In this document: piece by piece, positions 13,362 through 14,635 of the stretch
Layout: every line of letters begins with the position of its first letter
Numbering within the stretch: the first letter of the stretch is position 1
DNA from: CAZDAW01 sp964503685
Lineage (GTDB): Bacteria; Chloroflexota; Anaerolineae; Anaerolineales; Anaerolineaceae
NCBI GenBank assembly: GCA_964503685.1
Contig: CAZDAW010000091.1
Span: 1-14,635 of the forward strand
Direction: 5' to 3'
Length of the DNA: 14,635 bases
Translations under genes and position numbers: made by a program
Notes under the pieces: generated by a model
What the model was told of the DNA's origin: nothing
The model's input: the letters and a program-made list of their open reading frames with translations, nothing else
Database searches by the model: none

Positions 13362-14606
13362 ATGGTGAAGCAAAAATATGACAGAAAAGTTGGAACGCGT
13401 GCCAAACGTTGGGAATTGGAAGGAGATATTAAACGTTTGATTGAGGGTACTGCCGAATATCCTATCATGTATCGCAATTTGGGTACAGAACCTCAAACAC
13501 AGCACCCGTTTAATCTTTATTGGGATATTAAGAGTCAACCGGATGCATTACGCGGCACTTTTGAGTTAAATCAAAAAAATATTCCGCAACTTGCCAAAAA
13601 AATGGTGGAACGCGGATTTAATAGCATGGTGGGGCATGGTTTGGGCACCTCTCAGTTCGTTGCCATGACGGCATCTGGCGCCTTTGGTGAGTGGGCCGGT
13701 TGGGATGGGCGCGGAATTGACTCGCTTGAGTATGTAAATTTCGATATGCCCTTTGATTTCAAACGAACAGCTTTTTTTACCTATTCCGGTTCGGGCGCAA
13801 CAGTTGACAGCAACCGGGCAGCGCTGAAAGCAAAAGAACGGGGCGCATATCAGGTTGCGTTTACCAGCGTGGCAGGAAGCCCAATTACCCAGAAAGTTGA
13901 CGAAATCATTCTGTGCGCAGGCGGTTTCGATACGGGCGGTTCGGATACTTTTCATTACACAACTCGTTTAACGGCTTCGATCTGGCTGGCGCTGGAAATC
14001 GGCGCGCTGACCCGCCCAAATGCACGCAATTGGGCCGATTTGCGTAAACGGCTGTTCGATTTGCCGGACAAGATGGAAAAAATGTTTGATTGGGTGAGCG
14101 AAAGATCACGACTGCTTTCGATGCGTTATAAGGATGTTCGCAGCGTTTTTGTGGTAGGCGCGGGCAGCAACCTGGGCACAGCAGAGGAATATGCGTTGAA
14201 ATATGACGAAATGAGTGCGATCCCAACTAAGGCAATGTGTCCCGGAAGGCACATTCATGGCGCATTAGGTTTGACACAGCCAGATATTCTTACGATTGTC
14301 ATTGCCCCTCAGGATGATCCGGCTTATGCGGCGCTGCGCGATATCGCCCAAGTGACACTGATGCTCAAATCCCCGTCAATTGGGATTATCAGTGAGCCCG
14401 ATGAAAAAGTGGCCGATCAGGTGGATGATGTTTTTCGTCTTCCAGAAACGGACCCGTATCTGTTTGCTATTTTAAGCATTTTACCCGGGCAGTTGCTACC
14501 TTATTTTGCCGGTGTGGCGCAGGGTCAAAACCCTGATTGCCAGCGCGCCAATGTCGCCCGGCATGCCAAAGTGTGGAACTGGCTCTTCCCAAAAGATACG
14601 CATTAA
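13362..14606 (+). CDS. SIS-domain sugar isomerase/deaminase-like protein
   Basis: A 414-residue cytoplasmic protein with two SIS (phosphosugar isomerase) half-domains, about residues 60-210 and 240-385. The first carries FTYSGSGATVDSNRAALKAKERGA (a variant of the SxSGxTxE phosphate-binding loop, residues about 138-161), here with a doubled SG. The second has VVGAGSNLGTAEEYALKYDEM (about 263-284) and ends RHIHGALG, similar to the catalytic HG region. The two-SIS layout matches GlmS isomerase-domain, AgaS and FrlB-type proteins that act on amino-sugar phosphates. There is no glutaminase domain. The start is backed by AAGGAG (13348-13353). It is 36 bases after the ATPase gene. A deaminase, isomerase or deglycase of the imported sugar after phosphorylation is the best guess; the substrate is unknown and no sugar kinase is in the window. 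Confidence 0.82.
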   Translation: MVKQKYDRKVGTRAKRWELEGDIKRLIEGTAEYPIMYRNLGTEPQTQHPFNLYWDIKSQPDALRGTFELNQKNIPQLAKKMVERGFNSMVGHGLGTSQFVAMTASGAFGEWAGWDGRGIDSLEYVNFDMPFDFKRTAFFTYSGSGATVDSNRAALKAKERGAYQVAFTSVAGSPITQKVDEIILCAGGFDTGGSDTFHYTTRLTASIWLALEIGALTRPNARNWADLRKRLFDLPDKMEKMFDWVSERSRLLSMRYKDVRSVFVVGAGSNLGTAEEYALKYDEMSAIPTKAMCPGRHIHGALGLTQPDILTIVIAPQDDPAYAALRDIAQVTLMLKSPSIGIISEPDEKVADQVDDVFRLPETDPYLFAILSILPGQLLPYFAGVAQGQNPDCQRANVARHAKVWNWLFPKDTH

Positions 14607-14635
14607 CCGATATTTTCGAGAGGCTCATTTAAAAG

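Overview
The window looks like chromosomal DNA of a moderately AT-rich bacterium, most likely a Chloroflexota (Anaerolineae-like) genome. The pointers are a very large STAND-ATPase/TPR regulator ending in a winged-helix plus BTAD (SARP-type) module, a DUF5317 membrane protein, a small NHLP/Nif11-like protein and a GAF-HD-GYP phosphodiesterase sitting together. This placement is an inference from gene content and was not tested by any search. No rRNA, tRNA, insertion sequence, phage gene or CRISPR array was seen.

Region 1 (1-5839, + strand). A 1077-residue MalT/SARP-like regulator is followed by a 223-base intergenic region. That region carries a near-consensus promoter and three copies of TTTxxAGCC spaced exactly 12 bases apart. 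Downstream lies a tight series: a 47-codon peptide gene (hydrophobic segment, then a Gly-rich tail ending GGCGH), a five-segment DUF5317 membrane protein starting 3 bases later, a 99-residue NHLP-like small protein, and a GAF-HD-GYP protein with all expected metal ligands. I read this as a possible peptide-linked signalling module. The regulator may act on the repeats, the peptide may be exported, and the HD-GYP enzyme may lower cyclic-di-GMP. No step of that is demonstrated by the sequence.

Region 2 (5852-8425, - strand). This is a three-gene unit, marR-type regulator, then an MFS drug/proton antiporter, then a seven-segment membrane protein of unknown function. Its promoter (TTGACA, 17 bases, TATAGT) is overlapped at the -10 by a perfect 12-base-arm inverted repeat that touches the marR start codon, the textbook layout for autorepression.

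Region 3 (8453-14635, + strand). This is a sugar uptake and catabolism cluster: a SorC/DeoR-family regulator with its own promoter and two tandem TGCAA-N4-TTGCA-like palindromes just downstream of it, then a lipoprotein solute-binding protein, a one-gene permease, a double-domain RbsA-type ATPase, and a SIS-domain isomerase/deaminase-like enzyme. Two stable hairpins lie between the binding-protein and permease genes and probably set their relative expression. The cluster probably continues past the right edge. The substrate is unknown; an amino sugar or another phosphorylatable sugar is the best guess from the SIS protein.
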